Source: a bacterium (GTDB taxonomy: Bacteria > Armatimonadota > Chthonomonadetes > Chthonomonadales > CAJBBX01). Taken from it: a stretch of DNA of 50,601 bases. The notes beneath the pieces are model-generated. The model had not been told where the DNA came from, made no database searches, and was given only the letters and a program-made list of their open reading frames with translations. The position numbers and the translations under genes were made by a program. Location of the stretch: assembly GCA_021811565.1 (NCBI GenBank), contig JAJZOL010000061.1, positions 1 to 50,601 on the forward strand, in the 5' to 3' direction. This document shows positions 18,188 through 26,943 of the stretch, piece by piece (position 1 is the stretch's first letter; each line of letters opens with the position of its first letter).

Positions 18188-18222
18188 ACGCCTGCGAGGC
18201 ATTATGGCATCTCCGCAAGCGT
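18188..18222. terminator. Imperfect hairpin between convergent genes
   Basis: ACGCCTGCG (18188-18196) pairs with CGCAAGCGT (18214-18222) with one mismatch. It lies between the ends of the ABC ATPase tail and the M24 peptidase gene and could serve both. There is no clear T-run. Confidence 0.3.
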
Positions 18223-18260
18223 AGAATTGCATTCATGGAAGACGAAGGTGGGTCGTTTTT

Positions 18261-19328
18261 CTATTGCAAAATGATCATCCTTGTGGGAACGCGGGTTAAG
18301 ACCTTGTGACCGTCCGAAGTCACAAGGACATCCTGCTCAATTCGAACACCGCCCCAGTTCGGGATGTAGATTCCCGGTTCCACCGTCAGGATCATTCCTT
18401 CCGTCATAACCGTCTCGCTTTTCGGAGAGAAACCATGTCCATCGTGGACCTCCAAACCGATGCTATGTCCCAAACCATGTCCGAAATAGGCACCGTATCC
18501 TTCGGTGCGGATGTGATTTCTCGCTATAAAGTCGATATCCTTGCCGAGAACGCCGGGCTTTATTGCCTCTATCGCCTGATTCAATGCGTCCAAAACCGTG
18601 CGATAGACCTTCCTCTGCTCTTTATTCGCGCGAGTCAACACCACAGTGCGCGTAATATCGGAGCAGTAACCATCCACTTTGGCGCCGAAATCCATTGTGA
18701 CAAAATCGCCCTCCTGTAGAATTCGGTTCGTGGCGTGGCCGTGCGGCAACGAGGAACGGGGACCGGAGGCGAGGATGGTATCGAAAGCCACATCCGCGCC
18801 CATTTTCCGCATGCTCCATTCCAACTCAAGCATCACATCTCTCTCGGTGACACCAGGCCGTATGAATGGCAAAATCCCCTCAAACGCCTTGTCGGACACC
18901 TTGCACGCCTCGCGGATTATCTTGATCTCCTTAGGATCCTTTATCATACGAAGGTTTTCCATGATCTGCGAGCAGGGAGTGAACTCCACTCCCGAGCCGA
19001 GGGCGTCCGCATAGGTTTTCCAGTTTCGCCAAGAGATGTGATCCGATTCAAAACCCAGTTTCGTTACGCCTTCCTCACGCAGCCTGTCGGCGATCTCATC
19101 GGGGTAACTCTTTTCTATTTGAAAAACTTCCCATCCCTTGCACTCCATTCCGGCTTGCGATGTGTAACGAGAATCGGTTAAGAAGATTTGGCGCGCATCC
19201 GTCAAAAGTATCACCGCGCTAGATCCGCTGAAACCGCTCAGCCAACGTATATTGTGTATATTGGTTACGAGCATGGCGTTCAACGACGCGCCATGCATCG
19301 CCTCGCGCGCCAAGGTTAATCTATCCAT
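18261..19328 (-). CDS. M24 aminopeptidase P / Xaa-Pro peptidase family
   Basis: This 355-residue cytoplasmic metallopeptidase should remove N-terminal residues preceding proline. The creatinase-like N-terminal domain covers about 1-125. The pita-bread catalytic domain follows, with metal ligands in MDFGAKVDGYCSDITRTV (two Asp), GHGLGHSIGLEVHDG (His), TVEPGIYI (Glu) and RIEQDVLV (Glu). Its ATG directly follows the aroQ stop, so they share a transcript. Aminopeptidase P and prolidase cannot be told apart here. Confidence 0.88.
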   Translation of the reverse strand: MDRLTLAREAMHGASLNAMLVTNIHNIRWLSGFSGSSAVILLTDARQIFLTDSRYTSQAGMECKGWEVFQIEKSYPDEIADRLREEGVTKLGFESDHISWRNWKTYADALGSGVEFTPCSQIMENLRMIKDPKEIKIIREACKVSDKAFEGILPFIRPGVTERDVMLELEWSMRKMGADVAFDTILASGPRSSLPHGHATNRILQEGDFVTMDFGAKVDGYCSDITRTVVLTRANKEQRKVYRTVLDALNQAIEAIKPGVLGKDIDFIARNHIRTEGYGAYFGHGLGHSIGLEVHDGHGFSPKSETVMTEGMILTVEPGIYIPNWGGVRIEQDVLVTSDGHKVLTRVPTRMIILQ

Positions 19329-19772
19329 TTAACGATGACTCTCCTCTACGAGTGTTTTTGCGGCTTCCAGTGCAAGCAGATAACTGTTGGTGCCAAAGCC
19401 TATTATTTGACCGTTGGTTACAGGGGAAACAACCGACTTGCTGCGCCACTCTTCTCGAGAGTGAATGTTGGTCAAATGCACCTCTATTGTTGGAATGCGA
19501 ACGGCGGCGAGAGCATCGCGGATGGCGTAGGAATAGTGCGTATACGCTCCGGGGTTCAGTATGATTGCGTCCGCCCATTTCATCGCGTCATGAATAGCGT
19601 CAATCAACTCCCCTTCCGCGTTGGACTGAAAGATACGCACCTCGATGCCCATCGATCGAGCCTTATCCTTGACTTTATGGTTGATATCGTCAAATGAATC
19701 CTGTCCGTACACATCCGGCTCGCGAATGCCAAGCAGGTTCAAGTTTGGTCCGTGCAGCAGGCAAAATTTCAT
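19329..19772 (-). CDS. 3-Dehydroquinate dehydratase, type II
   Basis: AroQ catalyses the third step of the shikimate pathway. I chose the ATG at 19772 (147 residues, GGAG upstream), after which the protein begins MKFCLLHGPNLNLLGIREPD, the family signature. Tyr22 is in the position of the catalytic base. FQSNAEGELIDAIHDA, NPGAYTHYSYAIRDAL and IEVHLTNIHSREEWR, with the catalytic His, complete the active site. It lies in a run with an M24 peptidase and a Trm112-like protein, a common neighbourhood for aroQ and pepP genes. Confidence 0.93.
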   Translation of the reverse strand: MKFCLLHGPNLNLLGIREPDVYGQDSFDDINHKVKDKARSMGIEVRIFQSNAEGELIDAIHDAMKWADAIILNPGAYTHYSYAIRDALAAVRIPTIEVHLTNIHSREEWRSKSVVSPVTNGQIIGFGTNSYLLALEAAKTLVEESHR

Positions 19773-19788
19773 CTCTTTAATCTCCGAC

Positions 19789-19980
19789 TTATTTTTTCGA
19801 GGATGAGGACGGAGGCTCCGGCATGATCGCGGATTCCACGAGCAGTTCGGGAATCCCATCTCTTATCGGGTATGCTCGATGACATTTATCGCATACGAGA
19901 GTCTCTCCAACCTCTCTCAAGGGAGGACGGTCCTCGCAAGCGGGACAAGCCAAAAGCTCAAGTAGTTTCGGATCTATCAT
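19789..19980 (-). CDS. Trm112-like zinc-binding protein
   Basis: This 63-residue protein starts MIDPKLLELLACP and has C12-x2-C15 and C30-x2-C33, the zinc-binding fold of the Trm112/YcaR family. It ends in a Pro/Ser-rich tail. GGAGG precedes the ATG. In bacteria such proteins often lie next to methyltransferase or envelope glycan genes; here it follows the last glycosyltransferase by 34 bp. Its partner is not known. Confidence 0.85.
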   Translation of the reverse strand: MIDPKLLELLACPACEDRPPLREVGETLVCDKCHRAYPIRDGIPELLVESAIMPEPPSSSSKK

Positions 19981-20014
19981 ATTAAACCTCCAAAATCGAT
20001 GAAACGGGTGCGCG

Positions 20015-21154
20015 CTATCCTGGAACGGATACTCCGGCAACCTCGCGATAAACGTCAAGTGTTTGTTTGGCGGAACGCACCCAACTAAACTGTTCCGCGC
20101 GCCTTAATCCTCTTTCACTCCAATATTGTCTCATCTCGGCATCCGTTAATATACGCACAATCGCATCGCCCCATGCCACGGCGTCCATTTTAGGCAATAC
20201 CCAAGCTCCATCACCAACCACCTCCGGCATCGCCGGGGCGTCACTTACAAGTGTCGGGGTTCCGCAAGCCATCGCTTCGAGGGGGGGCAATCCGAACCCC
20301 TCGTAAAGGGAAGGAAACGCCATCCCATCCGCCGTCGAGTATAGCGGGGGAAGATTCTCATCTTCAACATAATCGGTGTATATCAACGCATCCGCGACAT
20401 TCAAACGTGCAGCCTGCCTGATTAAGGCTTCCCATTCCCACCCCTTTTTACCCGTTATTACCAACTTATGAGGGATCCCGGACTGTCGCCTTGCGCGGGC
20501 GAACGCTTCGATCAGCATCGAGTGATTTTTACGTGGCTGCAGCACTCCCACGGTGATTAGGAAGGGATCGGTGATTCCGAATCGATCCTTCACAGCTTCC
20601 CTTGCCAAGTCTTTCGGCACCGGTCCATACTCCGGCCCCGCCGCTTCCGGTATGGCGATGATTTTGGATTCCTCCAACCCGTATATCCTAATGATATCTC
20701 TTCGAGAGCTTTCAGAAACGGTGATTACTTTCTTCGCCCTTCTCATGGCAGGCGGCACGGAGAGATTCAAAAGCAGGCGATGTTTACGTGGAAACCATTC
20801 GGGATAGAGGCGAAACGAGATATCGTGAATAGTGGTAATAATCGGACAGGGCGGACGAATAGGAATAGTATACTGGGTGTGCCCGATATCCATACCATCC
20901 ATTTTCAAAGCTTTTGGAAAGGTGAATATCGTCCAGATGCGATCGTTATTGGCAGGGACCACACGAATATTCAGATTGGGAACATCCGGCAGGATACCAG
21001 AGGGGATAGGCAAACGGGAATAAACGAAATATTCGTCCTTTTCGCGCGGATTTTCCTTGGAAAGATTTAAAATGGATCTTATAATATTCAACCAATAGGT
21101 ACGGTCACCAGTGTATCTGCCTGTAAGCGCCCGTCCGTCAATGCCTATTCGCAT
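20015..21154 (-). CDS. Family 4-type glycosyltransferase (GT-B fold)
   Basis: This 379-residue protein transfers a sugar from a nucleotide donor to a surface glycan or lipid acceptor. The C-terminal donor domain has VGVLQPRKNHSMLIEAF and the E-x7-E block PSLYEGFGLPPLEAMACG, typical of GT4. The N-terminus begins MRIGIDGRALTGRYTGDRTY. The start is 5 bp after the preceding glycosyltransferase gene, so they are one operon. Donor and acceptor cannot be inferred. Confidence 0.85.
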   Translation of the reverse strand: MRIGIDGRALTGRYTGDRTYWLNIIRSILNLSKENPREKDEYFVYSRLPIPSGILPDVPNLNIRVVPANNDRIWTIFTFPKALKMDGMDIGHTQYTIPIRPPCPIITTIHDISFRLYPEWFPRKHRLLLNLSVPPAMRRAKKVITVSESSRRDIIRIYGLEESKIIAIPEAAGPEYGPVPKDLAREAVKDRFGITDPFLITVGVLQPRKNHSMLIEAFARARRQSGIPHKLVITGKKGWEWEALIRQAARLNVADALIYTDYVEDENLPPLYSTADGMAFPSLYEGFGLPPLEAMACGTPTLVSDAPAMPEVVGDGAWVLPKMDAVAWGDAIVRILTDAEMRQYWSERGLRRAEQFSWVRSAKQTLDVYREVAGVSVPG

Positions 21155-21159
21155 CCCTC

Positions 21160-22236
21160 TTACGCCTCCGAAAGAAGAGTTCGATAGAGCGCCATCGTCT
21201 CCTCCGCCATGCTCGAATATGAATGTTTCCGAGCGTACTCCCCGGCTGCGGATGTTAACGAAGCTCTCTCTGCCTGATCCTCCGCTATAGTCTTTATGAG
21301 ATCCGCCATCTTCTCAGTATGTGCTGCTGGGTATACTCTAATGCAATCCGGCGTATCGTCTAGATATTCCATGTTAGGAGGAATATCCGAAGCCAATATA
21401 GGCTTGGCGCATGAAAACGCCATGGCAAGCGACCCGGATCCGCTTGTTTGGTGGAACGGAGCCAAGATTAAATCTGTGGCGGCCATCCACTTATACATAT
21501 CCTCCCTATTAAGATACCCCGTAATCCGAACTCGATCATTCAATCCTCTTGCGGTTATCTCCTTATCGATGACCTGAGCGTAGTCCGTTCGATCGTCGGG
21601 ATGCATTCCTCCGGCGAAAACCAGATGGATATCATTCGGCAACAAGGAAAGCGCGCTAAGAGCGTCAAGATGCCCTTTTTTACGAGACAGAAAGCCGAAC
21701 ACGGTGACTATGAACTTGTTCGCCAACCCAAATTCCAGTTTCATCGCGTTTGATGAGGGCAGCGCAGGAGAGGATGGAACTCCATGACGAATCAATTGTA
21801 CCTTTTCAGGGGGAATTCCCGAGAGGGTCATCAAGTATTTGTCCTGAGATGTATGCACTAGGATACGCCTGATATTGGGGTGCATGAAATTGGAGCGGTT
21901 AGTGAGACGGATCATGAGGGATCGTACCGGATTTCCAGTGGGTGGAAGAAACTCATGAGCGGTCAAAACCACGGGAGCGCCCACGCGTTTCAAAAAATTA
22001 CCGCAACTATTCTTCCAAGGCGCCACTCCGCCGAAGAGGAAGTATTCATGCTGGATGTGAACCAAATCAGCACGGTCCTTTTCCGGTGAATAGCTCTCCC
22101 AATCGGTTCTGCGAACTCGTGTCGTCCTTTTGGTCAGTGCATCCACAAGATAGTCACTATAGTCGCTGATCCCGCACTGATTCTTCCGAGGGGCGATCAT
22201 CACGATGCTGAAATCCTGCTGAGATGAGGGGGGCAT
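21160..22236 (-). CDS. Family 4-type glycosyltransferase
   Basis: The ATG at 22236 gives 358 residues starting just after the end of the previous gene. Earlier in-frame starts would overlap that gene by over 200 bases. The N-terminal domain reads IVMIAPRKNQCGISDYSDYL, and the donor domain has VTVFGFLSRKKGHLDALSAL and HQTSGSGSLAMAFSCAKPIL, where the usual E-x7-E is replaced by a Ser/Gly-rich loop. It is related to the next upstream gene and probably arose by duplication. The ribosome binding site is weak. Confidence 0.8.
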   Translation of the reverse strand: MPPSSQQDFSIVMIAPRKNQCGISDYSDYLVDALTKRTTRVRRTDWESYSPEKDRADLVHIQHEYFLFGGVAPWKNSCGNFLKRVGAPVVLTAHEFLPPTGNPVRSLMIRLTNRSNFMHPNIRRILVHTSQDKYLMTLSGIPPEKVQLIRHGVPSSPALPSSNAMKLEFGLANKFIVTVFGFLSRKKGHLDALSALSLLPNDIHLVFAGGMHPDDRTDYAQVIDKEITARGLNDRVRITGYLNREDMYKWMAATDLILAPFHQTSGSGSLAMAFSCAKPILASDIPPNMEYLDDTPDCIRVYPAAHTEKMADLIKTIAEDQAERASLTSAAGEYARKHSYSSMAEETMALYRTLLSEA

Positions 22237-22244
22237 ATTCGTTT

Positions 22245-23369
22245 TTACCGTTTCGCCAGCGCCTTTTGGTAGACCTCCAATGTTTGCAATGCCGTATTCC
22301 TCCATTGGTGTGTCTTGGCGTACTCTTGTGTGCGTTCGATAAGCTCTTTTTGACCGATCGGATTTTTCAAGACGCCTTTCAAACAGGCGGTGAAATGATC
22401 GGCATCCCCCGCTCGAAAGAGGCGAAGACATGGATGCCTCTGTTGTATCTCCTTGAAACAAGCCAAATCCGAGGCGACAATGGGCTTGGCGTAAGCTATC
22501 GCCATCATGATGGAGTAGGAGCCGGTTGCTTGAGTTTGCGGGATAATCACCACCTCCGTCGCCGCCATCATCTCCGCGATCTCCTCCTCCGATAAAAAGC
22601 CGGTAATCACGACTCGTTTTTCGAGCTTCAAGGAGGCAATGCGCACCTTCAGATCATCCCCCCACATGTTCTCGGTCGGAATGCGAACCCCGCCCGCGAT
22701 CACAAGTGTGAACTCCTCGGGAAGATCAAGCAATGCGTGCAAAGCGAGTTCATAACCTTTGGAGGGATTGATAAAACCGAAAAGCGTGATAAGACGTTTG
22801 TCCTCCAAGTGAAACCGATCGCGCATAACGCGCCCCTGCGTTGGGGCGGGATAAGTTGGGGGAACACCAGCGGGCACCACATGCACATCCTCCGGCTTCG
22901 CCCCACGAGATACAAGTATTTCGCGACCGGCTTCCGTCAACACAATGCTTTCTCCGGTGACAAAAGGGGCGATCTCCACGCTGTCGCGATACTTCGCGTT
23001 TCTGATCAGCATCCATTTCGCAAACTTATGGATTATTCGTTTTTCCTCCTTGTAACGGAGCATCTCAGCCACGGAATAGGTGGTGTGCGCGGTAATCACC
23101 ACAGGCTTTTTGAGCAGGTAACGCATGTTCCAGAAGGCGCTGGACCCGGGCATGATTCCTCCCCAAAATCCGTGCTCATGCTGAATATGTATCAAGTCCG
23201 CCTGGTTTAATCTCTCCGCCTGAGCCTGATAATGAGCCATCTCCTGTTTGCCGGGATCAATCGGCTCCACGATCACTTCCACCAATTGCGACAGTTCAGC
23301 CACCAACTCTCGTGTGTAGTTGGCGATGCCGCAATGATCTCCTACGGTTGTAAGCATGGCGACTTTCAT
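22245..23369 (-). CDS. Family 4-type glycosyltransferase
   Basis: The 374-residue protein begins MKVAMLTTVGDHCGIANYTR, and its donor domain has ITLFGFINPSKGYELALHAL and TQATGSYSIMMAIAYAKPIV. As in the following gene, the second half of the E-x7-E motif is changed to a T-G-S-y-S loop. HIQHEHGFWGG resembles acceptor-side motifs of lipid-linked mannosyltransferases. It heads three tightly packed glycosyltransferase genes; the 197 bp upstream has no gene. Confidence 0.82.
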   Translation of the reverse strand: MKVAMLTTVGDHCGIANYTRELVAELSQLVEVIVEPIDPGKQEMAHYQAQAERLNQADLIHIQHEHGFWGGIMPGSSAFWNMRYLLKKPVVITAHTTYSVAEMLRYKEEKRIIHKFAKWMLIRNAKYRDSVEIAPFVTGESIVLTEAGREILVSRGAKPEDVHVVPAGVPPTYPAPTQGRVMRDRFHLEDKRLITLFGFINPSKGYELALHALLDLPEEFTLVIAGGVRIPTENMWGDDLKVRIASLKLEKRVVITGFLSEEEIAEMMAATEVVIIPQTQATGSYSIMMAIAYAKPIVASDLACFKEIQQRHPCLRLFRAGDADHFTACLKGVLKNPIGQKELIERTQEYAKTHQWRNTALQTLEVYQKALAKR

Positions 23370-23566
23370 TCCACTCGCCTTCCCAACTCAATTAATGGAG
23401 GTAATTCAAAAATCAGCTAATGAGGAGTGTAACACAATACGGAATCTCATGGGAAAGTCTATAACGCGAAAATCACAATTATTCGACCGGTTTCCAAATT
23501 CGGATTATGTCCTCATGTGTTCAAGTATACCTGAACGATATAAAGGCTATGAGTAAATATAAGTGA

Positions 23567-24415
23567 TTAAGACCGCATAGCCCTTTTCGCAGAGGATCCG
23601 ATATGCAGCAACTCGCTTTTGATCAGTCCCAATGCAAGCGCCGGGAATGCTAACGTTGCGTAAGCCCAGCCGCGGGTAAGTCGATAATATAGGAACCTGC
23701 TTTTAAAGTATTGCCTCGCCATCCGTCTCGAATCCTTCCGGACACTCCCCATCCAATGGTGTACCACCTTCGACTCTGGCACGTAAAAGATTTTGTATCC
23801 GGATTTTTTGATTCTATGGCACCATTCCACTTCCTCGGAGAAGAGAAAAAATATCTCGTTCATACCGCCCACTTTGCTTACAACCTCTTTTTTAACCATG
23901 AGGCACGCTCCGGAAACCTGATCCACCTCGCAAATACTATTGTAATCGCCTCGGTTGCCACGTTTGCGTGGGTTTCGACCGCCAATCAGGCTGCGATAAT
24001 CATCCCATATTGCGGGGAAATCCCCGCCGTTGGTTTGCAACGTACCGTCCGGGTGCAAGAGCATGGGTCCGCATACCCCTGCGTCCGTGTGGGATTCCAA
24101 AAAACGCTTCAACTCCGGGATGGAATCCGGCATAGGTATGGTGTCAGGGTTGAGTAAAAGATAATAGCTCGGATCCGACATCTCCATCAGTCTGTTGTTG
24201 GCGCAGGCAAACCCAAGATTTGAGCGACTTTCCACAATGCGGACCTCCGGAAAGGCCTCCCGGATCATCTCGACGGAGCCATCCGAAGAGGCGTTATCCC
24301 ACACAAAAATCGCATATGACGCGTCCGTGGTTGCCGCAGGGATCGCTTCGAGGCACTCCCGCAACATCGCACAAGTGTTGTAGCTAACTATAAGTATGGA
24401 GATGTCGGGGTTCAA
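23567..24415 (-). CDS. Family 2 glycosyltransferase
   Basis: This GT-A enzyme has PDISILIVSYNTCAML at its start, VWDNASSDGSVEMI, the donor and metal site LLLNPDTIPMP, and a C-terminal hydrophobic stretch (ATLAFPALALGLI) that may lie on the membrane. Related enzymes are rhamnosyltransferases for cell-surface polysaccharide. I take the TTG at 24415 as start because CGGAG lies five bases upstream and the protein then begins at the family's first strand (282 residues). Another TTG at 24487 lacks such a site. Confidence 0.8.
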   Translation of the reverse strand: MNPDISILIVSYNTCAMLRECLEAIPAATTDASYAIFVWDNASSDGSVEMIREAFPEVRIVESRSNLGFACANNRLMEMSDPSYYLLLNPDTIPMPDSIPELKRFLESHTDAGVCGPMLLHPDGTLQTNGGDFPAIWDDYRSLIGGRNPRKRGNRGDYNSICEVDQVSGACLMVKKEVVSKVGGMNEIFFLFSEEVEWCHRIKKSGYKIFYVPESKVVHHWMGSVRKDSRRMARQYFKSRFLYYRLTRGWAYATLAFPALALGLIKSELLHIGSSAKRAMRS

Positions 24416-24510
24416 AGGGACTCCGTGATGAAAATGGAGAGAGGATTCCACGAAGGCGTCATTGACGCCTGTCGGGAATCCTCGCAAATGGGGTTATGAG
24501 ATAAACGCGG

Positions 24511-24900
24511 TTATTTCCGGGAGGAAAGATAGGCGACTAATTCCTTCAATTGCTGCGCATTTATCTGCTTCGGGCCGTAGGGAGGCATGATGCTCTTCTT
24601 ATTGATCTTCTTAGAGTCACGAATCATGAGAGCTAATCTCGCAGGTTTCCAAGTTTTGCCGACATGCATGAGGTTGGGACCGATTTTCCCGCCCTTTTTA
24701 CCAATGGCGTGGCACATGTCGCACTTTTTCTCCGCATACACTTTTTCGCCCAGTTCAATCATCTTCTTGGTATTGGCATTGACCTTCTCATGCTTGGCTT
24801 TCGGCTTCCAATGCGGTTTTGCCTTTCCAAGGGACAACGAGCAGATACCGAGCACCAAAGTGAGTGCACAGGCGAATGCAAGGAACACTTTGAATTTCAT
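24511..24900 (-). CDS. Secreted mono-haem cytochrome c
   Basis: A 27-residue signal peptide precedes a class I cytochrome c domain: haem attachment C60-x2-C63-H64 (KKCDMCHAIG) and a probable axial ligand M105 in SIMPPYG. The region after the signal is rich in Lys and His. AGGAGG precedes the ATG. It acts outside the cytoplasmic membrane as an electron carrier. It stands alone, 95 bp before the glycosyltransferase run, with no oxidase or reductase beside it, so its partner is unknown. Confidence 0.88.
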   Translation of the reverse strand: MKFKVFLAFACALTLVLGICSLSLGKAKPHWKPKAKHEKVNANTKKMIELGEKVYAEKKCDMCHAIGKKGGKIGPNLMHVGKTWKPARLALMIRDSKKINKKSIMPPYGPKQINAQQLKELVAYLSSRK

Positions 24901-25018
24901 TTATCAATTCCTCCTTCTTCGATGAAAATGTCATCCCCTATTATTATCCACAATAGATGGGTTTTATACACCCTTATTTCAATAGTTTTTTCTGTTTTAA
25001 TTCTGACGGGAAATCGGC

Positions 25019-25024
25019 TATAAT
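25019..25024 (+). promoter_or_regulatory. Possible -10 element before rpmE
   Basis: TATAAT lies 56 bases before the rpmE start, in AT-rich DNA. The -35 region (TTTAAT at 17-base spacing) is weak. Confidence 0.4.
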
Positions 25025-25080
25025 AGAAGATACAAAGTATCAACTATGCATGAACATGCATCCAAAGGGGCTTAAAGACA

Positions 25081-25284
25081 ATGAAAGAGGGTATCCACCC
25101 GCAATATCAGAAGGCTACCGTTACCTGCGCTTGCGGAAACACCTTCGAGACACGATCCACCAAGCCGGTTATCCGGGTGGAAATCTGTTCCAGTTGCCAT
25201 CCGTTCTATACGGGCAAACAAAAGATCGTGGATACTGAAGGAAGAGTTGAGAAATTCCTTCAAAAGTATAAGATGAAGGGTTAA
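25081..25284 (+). CDS. Ribosomal protein L31, zinc-binding form
   Basis: The 67-residue protein begins [10 protein letters not shown] and holds the four zinc ligands C16, C18 (TCACGN), C36 and C39 ([13 protein letters not shown]) of the C+ type. It forms bridge B1b between ribosomal subunits. Bacteria with both types repress a C- paralogue under zinc limitation, but no paralogue is visible here. It precedes a DUF1385 gene and prfA, a common order. Confidence 0.95.
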   Translation: MKEGIHPQYQKATVTCACGNTFETRSTKPVIRVEICSSCHPFYTGKQKIVDTEGRVEKFLQKYKMKG

Positions 25285-25627
25285 GGCGATTGCTAAGTTC
25301 CTCCGAACGCATACATTTCGCAAAACGTTGCTGAATGTGATGGCTTCGGTTCAAGGAATTTCTGTTTCAAGGATTGATAACGCAGTATCCGTCCGCCAAG
25401 ATATAACCCGCATGTGCTTCCAAAACAGGACGTAACATACGCAATGAGTGTTTCGTATAACACATAAAAGCGATAGTGTTGCGTCCTTTTATCATGCGGG
25501 CGGGATACATTCCGAGATTAAGACTGGAAATTGCATCGTTGAACGCGCATGATGATAAACCCGTGCTTTTTTATGCTTGGTTTTCCTTTTTTCTTCGCTT
25601 CGTGGAATATAGGGATGAGGTGCGAAA
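25285..25627. other. Intergenic stretch between rpmE and the DUF1385 gene
   Basis: I see no gene in these 343 bp. The central part is a 94-bp nested palindrome (see the repeat entry). The DUF1385 gene start has its own ribosome binding site, GAGGTG. Confidence 0.5.
25407..25500. repeat. 94-bp nested palindrome
   Basis: The outer arms CCCGCATG (25407-25414) and CATGCGGG (25493-25500) pair perfectly. Inside, GGACGTAAC (25428-25436) pairs with GTTGCGTCC (25478-25486) apart from one position. At the centre GTGTT and AACAC pair around a six-base loop (25448-25463). The whole could fold into one long stem-loop. Its arms differ from the AATTGCAAAATT family. Confidence 0.5.
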
Positions 25628-26617
25628 TTGAGTGACATCCTACAATATGGCGGTCAAGCGGTGCTTGAAGGCGTGATGATGCGCAGTTCACGTTTCTTCG
25701 CCATTGCATGCCGCAAGCCGGACGGGGAAATCATTGTCAAGGACGAACAGGTGGAGCAATCCATCGTCGGAAAGCTGAAATTCCTCAACAAACCCTTTTT
25801 GCGGGGCACCTTGGCTTTGATCGACGCCATGGCTCTTGGAATAAAGGCTCTGAATTTTTCGGCGTCCATACAGGCCGATGCGCTATCCGAGGAAAACGCG
25901 ACGCATGATAGTGAGAAAGATGATGCCACACTTGCCAAAAACAAACGAATAAACGATATCGCCATAGGATCCGTAATGGTGTTCGCCATATGCTTCGGGA
26001 TTGTTCTGTTCATCGCAATTCCCACTTTGCTCACCCAACTCATTCAAGCGAGACTGCACATACCGACCCATCACATACTCCCATACCCCGAGCAGGTATC
26101 CCTCAACGTCGTTGACGGAGTGATACGAATCTCCATATTTCTCATATACCTCGGGTTGATCACTCGCATGGAGCATGTACGTCGCGTTTTCGAGTACCAC
26201 GGCGCGGAACACAAGGCGATCAATACGCTCGAAGCGGGGGGAGACCTTTCACTTGAGAACTGCATGAAATCCTCCAGAATTCACCCTCGCTGCGGAACAA
26301 GCTTCATCATAGTCGTGTTACTCGCAAGTATTCTCGTGCACTCTCTCTTTCCGCGCCCTCCGATGTATCTCATGCGTCTGGCTCTTCATATCGCCTTGAT
26401 ACCTGTTGTGGCGGGATTTTCATATGAAGTGATCAAGTGGTCCGGCAAACGGCGAAACTCCTTTGTGTCGCGCACTTTTCTGGCTCCAGGATTGTGGACG
26501 CAGAGACTCACCACAAGAGAACCGGATGAGACTCAAGTGGAGGTGGCGCTAACCGCGTTACAAAAGGTTATTCAACTCCAAACGGAAAGTGAGTCACTTA
26601 CCGGCATGGTTGTCTGA
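25628..26617 (+). CDS. DUF1385 family membrane protein
   Basis: The protein (329 residues) starts with TTG, preceded by GAGGTG. It has the conserved N-terminal block YGGQAVLEGVMMRSSRFFA, a His-rich block EYHGAEHKAINTLEAG and RIHPRCGTSF, and about four membrane helices (around 120-150, 170-190, 225-245 and 255-275). Homologues such as YqhQ sit beside rpmE and prfA in many bacteria, and their function is unknown. The conserved His, Glu and Cys residues hint at metal binding, which is an inference. Confidence 0.85.
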   Translation: MSDILQYGGQAVLEGVMMRSSRFFAIACRKPDGEIIVKDEQVEQSIVGKLKFLNKPFLRGTLALIDAMALGIKALNFSASIQADALSEENATHDSEKDDATLAKNKRINDIAIGSVMVFAICFGIVLFIAIPTLLTQLIQARLHIPTHHILPYPEQVSLNVVDGVIRISIFLIYLGLITRMEHVRRVFEYHGAEHKAINTLEAGGDLSLENCMKSSRIHPRCGTSFIIVVLLASILVHSLFPRPPMYLMRLALHIALIPVVAGFSYEVIKWSGKRRNSFVSRTFLAPGLWTQRLTTREPDETQVEVALTALQKVIQLQTESESLTGMVV

Positions 26618-26943
26618 CCGCTTTGGACTATTGTTTCTATTTCTTTCCGTCTGCGAAAAAGTATGATTTTCTCCTCAGAGGGGTTCTCAACATACGTAAA
26701 TAACGGTTCTCCGTCAGCCCTTATCACACTCATGCGTCAATCAGCGACATCATTTGTGCGATCATAGGATCACACGCTTTGGCATTGAAGCGCACGCGCC
26801 GCGTTGGCATGTGTTGATACGCACTCTCAACATCCCATGAACTTGATGATAGAATATTTCATGTTAGCGTTTGAAAGCCTTGATTGAATGTCCATTTGGC
26901 TTTGGGATACACTATAGGCGATCAAAATTTAAGGAGGTATGTT
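26618..26943. other. Intergenic stretch before prfA
   Basis: No gene is seen. A dyad GTGCGATC-ATAG-GATCACAC at 26756-26775 (one mismatch between arms) could be a binding site. A perfect Shine-Dalgarno AAGGAGG at 26931-26937 decides the prfA start. Confidence 0.35.

Noticed and set aside
25428-25486. Integron attC-like site in the 94-bp palindrome
   Set aside because: The inner arms resemble RYYYAAC and GTTRRRY only with a mismatch on each side, the usual spacer-bulge layout is not seen, and no integrase or cassette is nearby.
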